Shown: piece after piece, positions 11,207 through 24,200 of the stretch | How positions within the stretch are numbered: position 1 is the stretch's first letter | Layout of the letters: every line of letters begins with the position of its first letter | DNA from: Phoronis australis | Lineage: Eukaryota > Phoronida > Phoronidae | Length of the DNA stretch: 64,000 nt | Direction of reading: 5' to 3' | Assembly (NCBI GenBank): GCA_002633005.1 | Contig: NMRA01000012.1 | Location: forward strand, 186,001-250,000 | Notes under the pieces: model-generated | Told to the model about the DNA's origin: nothing | The model's database searches: none | What the model saw: only the letters and a program-made list of their open reading frames with translations | Made by a program: the position numbers and the translations under genes

Positions 11207-13544
11207 CCAAAGAGGATGAAGTGAACATCAAAATGTACAGTATATTCTGTTTAAAATGTGTAATGCATTTCAAAACCTTTACCTTTTATGTTGCTTAAGA
11301 CTGAAGGATTGATACTTGAGGAGATGTTGAAGAGTTTATTGGAGACTGTAAGTAGGTTGCATATTACTTACTATGATTCATACTTCATGCTATTTCTTGC
11401 GACAGGCAACTGAGAGTATATCTGTTCATTGATAATCTAAGCTAATACGATTGTCACTGTTCATAGGTATTGTGCCAAGGTATTGTGTTAGGCAAGACCA
11501 AGCAGTCTGAGGTTTTAGTAGTTAGCTAGAACGAAATTTTAATTTCAGTAATACAAAATTCTTTTGCAGAGAAATGCCATTTCAAAGATGGGGTGATTGT
11601 TTAGCGAAGCTTGAGTGATGTTTTTAGAGCAGTTTTACATAGATTTGAAGCCTGTAGGGACACATATTTGCATTTCTCACTGCTTGTAATAACAGGCTCA
11701 ATGCATGACAATTGCTCTGTGCAATAATACAGTTAATTGAAAACTATTTTTGTAGACATGGGAATTTAATTTTTTCATGTGAGACATGCAGTGATGTTGC
11801 TGACTTTTAAATGTGTTGTAGTTTTTTATCTGATATATTGGTTCTATTTTCCTGCCAAACCTATCACCAGAAATGGTTGTACACATTTGCTTTTTATTGC
11901 AGCCCTTCAGTCTGCCAATGTTAAAGTTAAACATGTGAGAGTTCTTAGGATTTTTGCGACATCGTACTTAACCTGGATTAGTTACGTCTGCACCAGTCAT
12001 GTACATTTGATGGACACAATTTTTCTATTTTTTTACTAATGTACAAAATCATAAAATCACCATTTTGTAAAAGACCTAAAAATTCAGTTGCAGAAATGTA
12101 TGATAGCCTTGTTATTTGTTGTGGTAGTAAGACAAATTTTAAGACTTAGTTTGTTTTAGATCTTTCTTTTTGTACAGTCAACCCACGTTGCAATGAACCT
12201 TTCTAAAATATTTGTTGTTGTGACTGAAGTTTGAAGTTGTATGTAGATCAGTTGGATTGGGACTTGTCAATTGGCTCGTTTCAATAAGTGAAATAACGTT
12301 ATAAACCAGGCTTGTTGTAACAAGGTTCGACTGTAGGCTGTTTTCGTTGTAGTTGACTCGTTACTCTCTAAGTGGATGTCACCAGTGGCCGGGTGTTAAG
12401 TGTTCTTAATTTCAACCCTGCTCCTTTGGTTTTGATTTGCAAATGATCAGGGTGAAGGTAGACTTTGTAAATCTTGTTATTCAAAATTCTGTGTGGTGTC
12501 CCCTACAGCACACACAATCCTTGTAACAAGACTGCATATTTGCAGCAAGGAAATGTTGAATGTGAGATGATTTGGCAGTTATAACAGAATTAACTCATAT
12601 GCATACAAGCTAGCCAATCACAAAACAGAATTCTTTATGAATATTCATCTATTCCGTTCCTTCAAGTAAGTCAAGAGATTAGCTTACCTCCATGACTAAG
12701 CTAATTTGTTCACTTGAGTGTTCACTGGCTGGGCTTATTTGTTATAAATATTTGCTGAATTTAAGTCTAATAGTGATTTTGTGGTTTCTTTGTTTGGGTC
12801 ACGATTCTTGTACTACTTGATTTTGATAAATATCACAGAATTATTTGCTTAGTGAGAACAGTACAATCTGTTGCCTTTCTGTATTGACTACTTATGTAGT
12901 ATTAAGGAGATGTTTCAGGGATCATTACTGGCACAGACTGTTTTGGTACTATCTTATGCAACTGTTGGTGTACATAATGGTACTACTACTCAGGAACATA
13001 TATAGAATTATTGCAAAATTTATCTTATTGTTGCATTAAGTTTATGTATTTGTGTAACACTTCACTGGCTTGAAGATGGTTTTTGAATATGCGAATGAGA
13101 AAACAAATGTCAGTTTGACTGCCAAGGATTGTGGTTTGTTGTGTATAGCTAAGTAAGTTGAACTCGTGATGTACAATGATATATTGACCGTCTCAAACAT
13201 CTACCCCTATATTCTGTGGTTAGCTCTTAATTTTCACCTATTCACTCCTTTGTAGAATCTGGACCAAATCCAGTTTTAGGACTAAATTTCACGTTGGGCA
13301 CAGTTCATCAGCACTGTTCACACATGTTGAAGTTGATGGGAAGGTGTGATGAATATCGCTGAACAAATACAAAGATGGACAAATACAATGAAAGCTTGAA
13401 AATGATGGTTGGTTGTTTTGTTTGCGTTCTATTGGTGGGTTGTTTAAAGGCCAGTCAGTTGGGATCATTGGCTTCTTCCTGGGATCCAGGGTTGCGTGGT
13501 GTGCTGGCAGTGTAGTCATACAGTACTAGACTGTCCAGTAGGAC

Positions 13545-13720
13545 CTAATTACTCTGAGAATATAACATAATTACTAGTTACTGAGATAATGTCTAAGTTA
13601 TTTCCAAACAATGACTTGCACACGAAATTGTTTGGCTTAACCTTTTTTCAGCAATTGTAAAGACCAAATTTCCGTGTTAAGTCCAGTCACTTTCGCGAAA
13701 CAGCCTCTAGGTCTCCTCAG
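13545..13720. mobile_element. MITE family M1, left-truncated copy 2
   Basis: CTTAACCTTTTTTCAGCAAT followed by TGTAAAGACCAAATTT and TTCGCGAAACAGCCTC match the right half of the 42-kb copy. The left inverted end is missing. Confidence 0.5.
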
Positions 13721-14529
13721 CTATCGAGTTTAGTGAAGCAGAGCTTGATTATGGAAAAAAGTCAAAACACGTTCTATTTTGATGTTCTTTTATGGTCGAG
13801 TAGTGACTAAGGGTAGTATGAGATCAATAGCATGTTTACCTCGTGTTTTTACATCCAATAACATGTTTGTTGTCTAACCTGATGGTACGGCTGATGAACA
13901 AACACGTCATCTTGATTAGATATGGTTAATTAGTAAGTTAATTGACATCAAATATTAATTATTGTTTGTCATGAAGTGTGTTAGAAGGCTTATGTGTTGG
14001 ATAATGTACTAATGATGCGTGTCTATTCACTGAACTAGGAGACACTCGAACATGTTTCGCCCGGGATGGTTTGTGTAACTTTCACCTCTGCCCCTCAACC
14101 GTTGACTACTGTATCTCTCACATCCATGTCCACATTTGGTCTGTAAATCGCTTTTGTGCATGAGGTCGATTCGCGTGGAATTTTGCATACTAATTTCATG
14201 GTTTTTCACTAAGGAAATTGCATTTCACATTTTTTTTACTTCCCTTCCAACTACGGACGGAGATATCGGCCGTCAAAAGTGAGGACTTGGGACTTTGTTT
14301 TAAAAGGGGTTTGGGGCCTGATATCTATGCTGTTTGAGGATAAATAAAATGAAAGGCAGGATTCACAGGCAGGAAAGTATGAATGTCTCATTAAAACACG
14401 AATTGATTTTTTTTTTAGAAATTCATATTCGGTTTAAGACAAGAATTAAATTAAACATAGGCCTACTTGGTTTGTTACTCTGTACCAAAACTGGGTCAGC
14501 ACTCAATGACTGAAAGCATCTTCCACTGT

Positions 14530-14859
14530 CAGTAGCTTGTGGGTGGAGATCGTTCACTGAGGGGCGGAGTTTTTGGATTCTCGTGTATTGTCTTTAGTGG
14601 CGGACTAAAGGGAAGTTGCGACTCGGTAGGGTGGAGGGGGCGCGCCGACGGAAAGTGGAACTGCCTTGGGTGGTGTTTATCGTCATTTGGCATTGTCCTC
14701 TACAAGTACGTATTATGTTAATCTGGATTTGAGTGAGCGGCAGAAGCACGATCGAAGATGAGACCGCGGGCACTTGTCTATTCGTGTCTTGACTTCAGTG
14801 GATGTCAGTGTGTTCATCCATCGCGGATTGTAAATTCTGATGTTATTGATAAAACAAAG
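14530..14859 (+). promoter_or_regulatory. GC/CpG-rich patch with a possible first exon
   Basis: The stretch is visibly richer in G, C and CpG than the surrounding AT-rich DNA (for example GGGGGCGCGCCGACGG). An ATG at 14758 opens 34 codons (MRPRALVYSCLDFSGC...) that run into a good donor, AAAG|GTGCGT, at 14860. I do not recognise the peptide and see no partner exon. It could be an unrelated promoter or a distant non-coding exon of Tob; both are guesses. Confidence 0.2.
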
Positions 14860-15029
14860 GTGCGTTTACACCTGCTTCCGGTGATGTACGAAACAGCAGC
14901 TGGTCCAAGTATAGGGAGTACCTTGAAGATCAATAATCATTTAGGTGTTCCCCTTGCGTTCGAAGTAATAGGACAGACATATCAATTAATTGGTCAAAGT
15001 TATCATTATAACGCCAGGCCAAGCTGAAA

Positions 15030-18000
15030 GTTGCTGGTTCCCTGTTGCCGATAATCAATTGCTGACAATTGTAGTAAGTGGGCCTTCTCTCATATGAGGG
15101 ACGACAGCACGGTGGCCTGGAGATTCTCTTCTTATTGGGTGGGATTGCCTCCGGCCTTTTAAAATCCGGACAAAGGCATTACCCGGGCAACCGTGCGTGT
15201 ACCTGAGACAATACTGCTATGATAAAAAAACTACCCGATACAATGCGGTAAAATATCACCTGAATTTGGAAGAAAAATAATTGTCAAAATTGACATATTT
15301 CCATTTTTAAATGTTTGTAGCATTATTGTGAGTGTCCATTACTTCTCAGAACATTGGCTGATTCTAGCTATTGTATGGTACAGAACTTCAGAATTATAAA
15401 ACACTTGGCGCGCATTGGCGCACAAAATGCGCGTAGTATAGACGATTCTGCAAACGACATCCATCGTCGGCTGTATACAATATTGGAAGGAGCGGCCGAC
15501 AAAGTGCATCGATGAACAAATTAAGTTGCAGCGGTGAATGAAGAAAATCTGTTTCTTTCCATATTTGTGTAGTGAATGCTTCTCGTTATTTGGACAAAAA
15601 GGACGTAAAGAAAACAACAAGCCAGAGAGTCGTAATGACTTTGAACACATTCACTGGTTGTTTAACATATAATTCTACGTGTACGTAAGATCTAAAAGGA
15701 ATGTTTTATATAGATATGTAATTCATGAAGTGCTGATCAGACCTAAAATGTTTGTGTTATACATAAGTTTTCTTACTTTTGAAGTTTGCTTATGCAGACC
15801 TCGTTTTTTCGTTTATATCAGTTTTATTGACGGTAAGTGATTGAACGTGGTAAGTACAATTTAAATCCGTATTTCACTATGTTTAGCTGGCTAAAAACGA
15901 AAATCAAATTGTATTTGTGACGCTAACAAGATAATTGAAACCATCATCGACTAAAAAAGCTTTAGACTTTATTGGGGTTGGCCAACTCTAAAGTTGCGTA
16001 GAGTGCATGTATGCAAGGACTATGACTTGAGTTGGTAACGGAATTGAAATCTTATCCTGGTAAGGAATATTATGAGATCAATTTTATGGAAATAAAAGGT
16101 CTAATTCGATTTTCGTTTTTTTTTAGCTAAACATGGCGAAATGGCAGCTTTAAATTAGAGTTAAAAGCATGCAGCACGGTACCTAGCTAATGTCTCTGTG
16201 CGAAGTAAGTGAACCCGTTTTTTTCATCAAAAAGTGGACTCAAAACTTCATTTTAATGCCTGATATAACCTGTTATTATCTCAAGCTGTTCGGTATCGTG
16301 GTACTTGACTACTATATTTAACCAGAAGTGGGCGATTACTCCAAGGATTCACGTCATTTCGTTGTCATAGTGATATGTGAACTCTTATTTCAGTCTACAA
16401 ACGCACCTTTTAAAGGGTTTATTGAATAAACCTTGATTGATTTTATTCGACTTTTGACCTGCACAGGAAATGGAAAACAAATTTGTTGACTGGCAAAACA
16501 GAATTATGTTCAGGAAGATTTTCATTTGTTTTAGCGGAATAACTACTTTTTTTCTTGCTAAAAAGCGACATATTGCTAAAAATTTTGTCATTCGTTATTT
16601 TTGATTTGTGTGGTTCGAATCGTTTTGAATTGAAATTTTCAAATCTGGTTTATCTTGTTTTAACAATTCCTAATATTAACATATTATAATTAGCTACATT
16701 TTAATGAATGACCACTAGGCAATATTTTATCTACCAGATGTCGTGCGTTTTCATTCACTAAAACCATCAATGGTGAGTTATTGAACACACAGTAAACGCG
16801 ATCTGATAGTCACCTGTCGCTTCCCACAACATCAGGCCACTTCACTTATCGCCAAACATGGGCTACCAAACAATACGGAATCAACCACTACAAAGAGAAA
16901 TTTAAAGTATTAATTAAAAAATATTCATCACGGTCGTTTCGATAATCACAAAATCATAACCAATTCCACAAGGAAACAAAATACAAGTATTTCCATTATC
17001 TAAGTTGAGAACTCTCAGCGGAGCCGCCCCCTCATTTGGCAATCACAAAACGTGAATTGTGAGCTGTATATTTGAATTATCTTTTAGACACTTGTGTTTA
17101 CTGAATAGTCATTAAGTCGGAAAGTCGACAATGTACTGAGTTCTTTGTTTTATTTGTTCTCGAAATAAGTCCATGGGTGCACTGGTAGCCACCAAAGACA
17201 TGACGCTGTGACTGTACTATACAATACTTGTCTTCTGAGTTGCAACCATTTAGAATGAAAATTTTAATGTTGAAAAACTATGTAAACAAACTGCGGATGA
17301 CAATTGTTAGTCAAAGCTTCTCGATTCGCCGATAGGCTGTTTTAAAGATACCCGTTAGTAAGCTCCAAAACATATAAGCGTTTAGGCCTGTGCCCCAATA
17401 AGTGAAGCTGCGCCTATCTCCAGAAGTAGGTGCACTCCACCTATATTTGAATAATTTAAGTAAAACCGAGGAGCACATTTTGTAAGAGATGCGTGTGAAA
17501 CTTATTTTAACACTAATAGACAAAATGTTTAGTTTAAGACATGCAGATGTGTGGACGGTGTAGCCGCTTGGGTCTTTAGGTGAAGCTTAGGCGCATTTGT
17601 GTAATGTTTGAAACACATTAGTATTTTCCTTTGAAAAATGCATTTTTTCGGATATTGACGAATAGAAATGCATAACAAAAACGTTGTAGAGAGAAAAACC
17701 CACGTACACATGTTGATATTGTTTTACCGTGTGTTCGCCTATTTAAGCCTATGTACCTCTATCCAAAGTGGTGCACATGTAGGCTCATGCGCCTACGTTT
17801 CCGTAATGTTCGTATAAGGGTGAACTTTGTACAGGCACGTGTCTTGCCGCGCATACATATTAAGTACACTCAATGCCCTCAACATAACCACATGTCTATT
17901 GTAAATTTCAGTGTTCAGTGCGCTTGTTAGCATATATTATCCACGAGAAAAAGAGTGTTTAGTTATGAAACTGGCACAGGTATGCATACAACATTAAACA

Positions 18001-20640
18001 GAAGGAAGTGTAGGACATTATGAAAATTACATAAGGTAGAATATTTCTATAGATTTGTCTAACCACACAGAAATATTACAAACTTCCTTTTGTCATCAAA
18101 ATCTTCCCATCCATTTTCATCAACTTGGTCAGTGAAAATCATTATTCCGCAAGAGAACACCGAGGACTTATCCATATCCATCAATTGTTACATCTACTTT
18201 CGGAAAAGCACAATCTATGCGAACGAACCAAAGACCGGTGGGGTTGACTGACAGTCAGTGGACCAGAAGTTACAGATGGCGTGCTGCTATCGAGCGATGA
18301 TGAGATAGACGTCTGTTTCCATGTCTGTCATTCGCTAGAATCTTCACTTCATTCCACGAGCCAAATAATTGAGCGTAATTTAGAAAAAATGGATTGCGCC
18401 AATGTCCTGACCATCACTTTTTAGCATGGTTTTACTCAAATGATACACTATATGCACATGTGCCTAATTCCAGCTTCGAACATAAGTTCACTGTCTCTTA
18501 CTATCATTTTCTGGAAACCAAATCTACAATTCACTGGCTTCAAAAATAAGTCCATGGGCCTTTTGTATACATGTCCTTGGGTTTATATACAGTCTCGAGT
18601 CAATACAATATCACGGCTATAACAGCTACCTTTTCTAGAATCAGCTTTGTTTCCATTTATAATTGGCGAAAAATGAAAAATTGTGAATACAAAAAATGCT
18701 TACAAATCTGCTCACCCCTGGTCCTCATGATGAAGACTGGACGTCCTGGGGATAGACATAGACGTTTATTCTTCACGCGTTTCATTCTATTTCAGCCATT
18801 GTGACTTATTTTCGCCAATGCACCTGTATCAAATAATTTTTTTACTAAATCGTTTCCGTGTATGCGTCTGCGCCTAAGTTTCATTTACAGGTGCAGACAG
18901 TTATGTTCCTTGTGTATCTGCGCGTCTTTAATAGGGGTTATTCGTGTGTTTTTATCTTTTCTACAAACTTCATGAAATTGTTATTCGTGTGTTTTACCCC
19001 CTGCTTATTAGCACTTTCCAGATTGCGTCAAAACAGATTTTGCATTTCGCAAGACGCCTAAGATAAGGAATACACAAAGGGATGTAGCCTACAGTCAATT
19101 TCTACAATTCGGAATATTGAGATTTGACAGTTTGACGCCAAAATTGTTTGTCCTCAACAAAATGTCCGCCATGTTAGACTCGGGATTGCGCACGCAACTA
19201 GTTAAACATGTGTTGGTGAACAATATTCCATATTTCCATCGATTTTTGCTTGAGCGTATGTTATTTAACCTGCGCGTTTCCCCTCAAGGTGTTATGGCGA
19301 TAATAAAAGCAACGGGCGTGCAGTGAATTACAATCTGCGATTAAAAGGTTAAAACGATCTGTTTACATGTTTATTGACATGTTTTGATTGGTCTGATAGT
19401 TTTATGAAATGCCCATTGATTTTTGTTTTTGATTTATTTATTTCGTATAATTCATGCCCAACGGACTAAATGTGTGTCCTAAAGTTGACGTGACAAATTC
19501 TAAGGCTAGTGCGTTTCCCAAGCGCAAACTTTACTTCAGCAATCATATTTGACCTGGTGTCACAACATATTTTGCTCAGTAAACCGATGGAAGTATTTTA
19601 TGGTGCATCAAAACTTCGTTTCGTTGACAAAAAAAGTTTTGCCAATTTTGTTTACCATAGTGACCTGCGTCGAAAACCAAACCAAACCCGCTGAAATTAG
19701 CGACTTGAAATTTTTAACAACTACGTCAAAAACGCTGAGCGGTAACTGCAGTGACAATGCGGTGAACTAGCTTGTGTTTGATCTCCCAGCGACTTTATGT
19801 GGGGGTGTTCAACCAGCAGATCAACATGTAGCCCGATCTATTATTTTTATCGTCGAACCTATACTGCGCAGCATTAATTTACATAAAATCTACGGGCGCA
19901 GTTTCCAAAGTTCATGTCTACAGGACTGTTTCATTTTGTTGTAGCGTTACCTCTGGTATCGTGTGACTTTGCAACTTGAAAGCCCCATTGATCAAGTGCA
20001 TATTTTTTGTTCTATAAACGCTCCCGGGCCTAAATAAACACAAGTACATCTTACTAATTTGCTCATAGTTTGAACTCGAACTTCAATTTCTTATTACCTG
20101 ATTATGGGTAGGCTTAGGTTATTTGGGGAACTCTTGTGTTACTATAATTATGTCACATTTACATGCTTTCTGAGAACAAACTTAAGTTTTGATGTTGCTA
20201 CTCCCCGTTACGAAAATACTTTTAAATTGTTTCTTAACCAAAATAAGTGCGATTTCTTGGCTTGGAAAGAACTGACGATTTGTTATTTGTCCAGACCAAG
20301 CTCACTTATAGTGACTTGACATTTTATTAGCTTCGTCTGAACAAAAACAACAAGTTCTCGACCCCAGAGATAAGTCCTTAAACCGCCGGAGTAAGTAATA
20401 CGATAAGACCAATTTTATAATGGTAAGATACCTATATCAAAACTTGTTTATTTGACAGACAACACGCTTTCATTGATTAAGGTGCAATCTTTCATAAACA
20501 TGACATGAGCATTCCTTGCACCGAGACGACGTAAATTTAAAACGTTGTCAAGATTGGGTTATGAAGCTATGTAAGCAAATGAGCTGATGACTGCGCTGAA
20601 TATTCAGACAGACACTGTCAGTTATAATGCTTCCGGGGAT
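15030..20640. other. Intergenic DNA with weak inverted similarity at 17.5 and 18.9 kb
   Basis: No supportable gene. Segments around 17525-17610 (reverse strand) and 18860-18935 (forward) share GCGCCTAAG(C/T)TTCA and following blocks, so an old inverted duplication is possible. Short open frames look like chance. Confidence 0.4.
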
Positions 20641-20659
20641 TTGAACTACTTGTCCAACG

Positions 20660-20667
20660 TGACGTCA
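20660..20667. promoter_or_regulatory. Perfect CRE palindrome in a CpG-rich stretch
   Basis: TGACGTCA is the consensus site for CREB/ATF factors. It sits in a locally CpG-rich stretch (20640-20860), about 9.2 kb upstream of the Tob start codon. Function is inferred only. Confidence 0.3.
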
Positions 20668-21040
20668 TGGCGCAGTGGCATCAAGCACGAGAAATTCTTT
20701 TTGCATCGTCACTCTTCAATCAAACATGTTTCAGATGCTATTCCCGTACACGCGGCAACCCTCACGCAACCGATCACGGGGATCTTCGTCAGGCAGCACA
20801 CTCGCTGCTGGGTATTCCGCCCGCCGGGTTCCGCGCCGACACACGAAATATAAACCGGTAGTTATTCGAGCCTCTTTCTATAGGGCTATCTAAATTATAA
20901 TGAAACACGTTAAATAAAGTTAAACTATACGAAATTATTAACCTTGGGACAAAAATTCTGTGTTAAACGAACAAAATTTAGACAGCATCTGCTTCAGCTG
21001 TGCTGAATGTACGCGCATGAATATATTGGAAGTAGTCCGG

Positions 21041-21204
21041 TATATAAATATCAGTACGACCAGCTGTTCAGGCATAACAAGCGAAGACCCAAGTAGAAGC
21101 GTGTACATAAAAAGCCAGATATTTTTATATTTTTGTATTCAACCAATATTCATGGAACTAGTGCGCGGCACACAGTGTTTACCGTGAATTCAAGAAGTGG
21201 TTAA
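21041..21204 (+). promoter_or_regulatory. Candidate TATA box and 5' non-coding exon, possibly of Tob
   Basis: TATATAAATA at 21041-21050 is followed about 155 bp later by a consensus donor, TTAA|GTAAGTAT (GT at 21205). Vertebrate TOB genes, as I recall, have a non-coding first exon, and an acceptor exists at 29746. The link is speculative; a TATA-like string in AT-rich DNA is common. Confidence 0.2.
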
Positions 21205-21205
21205 G

Positions 21206-24200
21206 TAAGTATCTTTCAGTTATATTCATGAGATCAGTAGTGTCATGATGACTGAGATATCACGTTGTCGGTGAAATCAGCTGATCAACCGAACCTTAGC
21301 ACCAGCACTCTCGTGTCAGTCGTAAACAACCATATGGTGAAAATAAAGCGGTCGTTGCTTAGGTTTACCATCGCATATTTCAATCTAAAGTTTGAAGTCG
21401 ATAGTTGGTTAATATTATTTATTGTTACTAGATAAACAATTTCATTAAAAATATTCAGTTGCTACTTTGTTGGGCCATTTCTATCCTGTGACCGAACATT
21501 CTTTGGCTTTTAAGATCTGGTATTGATAAAATCAAAGGTATACACATGAATGGGTACGCAGAAAACCAAATAGGTACACCTAGCTTAGATGTGTTGCAAA
21601 ACAACCCTATCAGTTTCATCTACGTTTGCATCTTAGTTTGTGCTGTTTGGAATTTTAGCCAAAGTTAGATACCAAGCGAACAAGACATGTTGCACAAACC
21701 GCTCGATACACTAGCGTAAGCAGACGACTTAAGTGGTGTTTTGATTTTGTTTTTAGGCTGACCTTGCGCAATTCGAGTAGACTCTCATACAGGAAAATGA
21801 CATTCAGTAGTGGCATTTTGTGTTTTCAAATGCTTACTGCAAAGCTTAAGGTTGCAGATTCCGTGGTCCACTTTGTGGGACATTGTATCTTCGTGTCTCG
21901 AAACTAAAAACAAACTGCTTTTAGTTGATTGTAATTCAATTATTGAAGAATTGCAATCTAAAAAAGGCTATAATTTCTGTTTGTGACAATCAGATTTTGA
22001 CGGCGTGTTGGTCGATATAGATTACGTCATTGACGAACTGTTAATGTTTTTGTCGATGAATCTAAGAATAACTTCTCTACAAATCGATCTTGAGTGTGCC
22101 CACGTAGACCTATATATTGTATAGATGCCGCCTCGCGAAATTAGTTTTGTCTTCTCCATCATCATCAAAATGATTGATTGTGTGTAAAACTCGTTTTCTT
22201 AAACCATAACATCCTGAAAGAACCTGAAAGTCGCAATACATCATACGAAGTGCAGTACTCTCGCGGTTCTCGGTATTGATCGTTGGCGAGATGGACCGGC
22301 GGTTCTGATGCAGGTAATTTCCATGGCAGCTGATGTTCAGAACAGGATTAGTGCGAGAATAACATACACTGGACGAGATACTCAATATTTTTCATCCTTC
22401 AGATATTTTCTAGCATATCGCGTTCACACGCGTAAGTTCTTCGTTATCAACACAACTGTAACACAGACTCGGTACGTGTTACACAAGAAATTGGCTACAG
22501 TTCTTGCTATGAATTTGCCAAAAAGCTCAAGAGTTATAAAATCGGAGAAAGCTATATTATGTACTCGCTCCTGATCAAGGTCGATTTTTAACAATTTTAC
22601 AGGCGACAGTATCAAGGGCATACAAGCGATGACAACAAATCGTTAAAACCCCATTTATGTCAGCGAATAAAAAATAAGTACATACGAAACGATCGGATAA
22701 ATTTGAAAACGAGTTGACGCTGTACAACACAAAACAAGTAGGCTGTCAACTCTCCATTGTATATGAGTATCCGCTGTAACGCACCCTGCGATTACACAGC
22801 TTGCAATCGAAGGTATTATATTGACCATGCGATTAACATTCTGACTAAAACACTGCCTATAAATATTAGATTGTGTTTCGACAGTCACACGTCGATTTTG
22901 TTTTCGAGACAACACATAAACAGTACAGATACTATAGACAAAATATTGTTGGGGTACAAGTTTAGACGTGAAATGTCGACTTATATACGACCGTCACGAC
23001 TGACACGCTTGTGGACAAAAGAAACGGAAAAAATCGTGACACCCATACCCGGTCTTTTACGAAAAAAGGATGGTTTTAAAATTATTTTTGTTTTGTTTAC
23101 ATCAACATTATAGATATCTGACCCAATTGCCATTTACTCAAGAAGATTTCACACTAAAGGCTGTTTTTCGGTTCAGTAGTTTCCTTGTGCACTGTTCAAT
23201 TCGCTTGTTCGTGACAAAGAGTGGATAGCATAGCTCGAAGCGCGCCCGGATCCTTTGTTTGTATCTTTTCAGAGTACCTTTAATTCTGATAGTTCGAGCT
23301 GACGACATTTGTATTATTGCACGATCGAACTACGCAAATCAGTTCATTAGAGCTGAAATTGTATAAAAATTTTGTAGATGTATTTAATGTTACACAGATA
23401 TCAATGCTAAATGTGCCATTTGACGAGTGCAAAGAAATGGAAATATGCAAGTTTTCACACTGAAAGCAGAACCCTGGTTTCACAAATTTATGCCATTTTT
23501 CACATTCTCCGTCGGTTTTGAACACTCTGAAAGTAATGGGGTTAGTTCAGTTGCTTGGTATAATAAATTGGCTAAAACAAGGCATTCAGTACGAGCTCTT
23601 CAGAACTGTGAAACGACCTTCTAATACTATATTACAATAACATTACGAAATAGAGTTACACCAAGGAAAGACTCGAAGGTACGTTATATCACATCAAAAT
23701 TGTGACATCACGGCTCGTCACGAGACCGTGGTGCAACAATGTCGACATCACACGGGACAGAGATACGGCAGACAAAGTTCAGTAGTCAACATGGAGAAAC
23801 ATGCAGATCCTTATCACTTTTGATTACAATCCACTCGAGTTGACACGGTTACCGACCGCTACCGCGTTATTATATTGTAGGTCATTGAAAGAGGACATAA
23901 ACTCTGCGGGTCCCTCGGGGTCCCCTGGTCAATTTCGGGCGACATATTGTCTCTAGAACTATAAAAATAGCAGATAGTTAGTGCTAATCTACAAGACCCA
24001 TTGCGACTCCAATATTGGTGTCGGCTTTTACGTGGTAGTAGCATTTGAATTTTTATTTGCAAATGAAACATGAGTACTACAAAATTTGGGGCCCTTTCAT
24101 AACTGAATTTTGACAGCAGTGTCATTTAACCCCACTGGAATGTGGACTTACTCTACCACCGTCATTTCAGAATGATGGTTCGAAACACTTTATTTTTCTT

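Larger units (their letters stand above)
10214..14520. other. 3' UTR and intergenic DNA, one M1 repeat fragment
   Basis: AT-rich sequence with no open frame that resembles a protein. The only repeat seen is a left-truncated M1 copy at 13545-13720. Confidence 0.5.

Noticed and set aside
22757-23113. 118-codon forward open frame
   Set aside because: No domain, no splice partners and ordinary intergenic composition.
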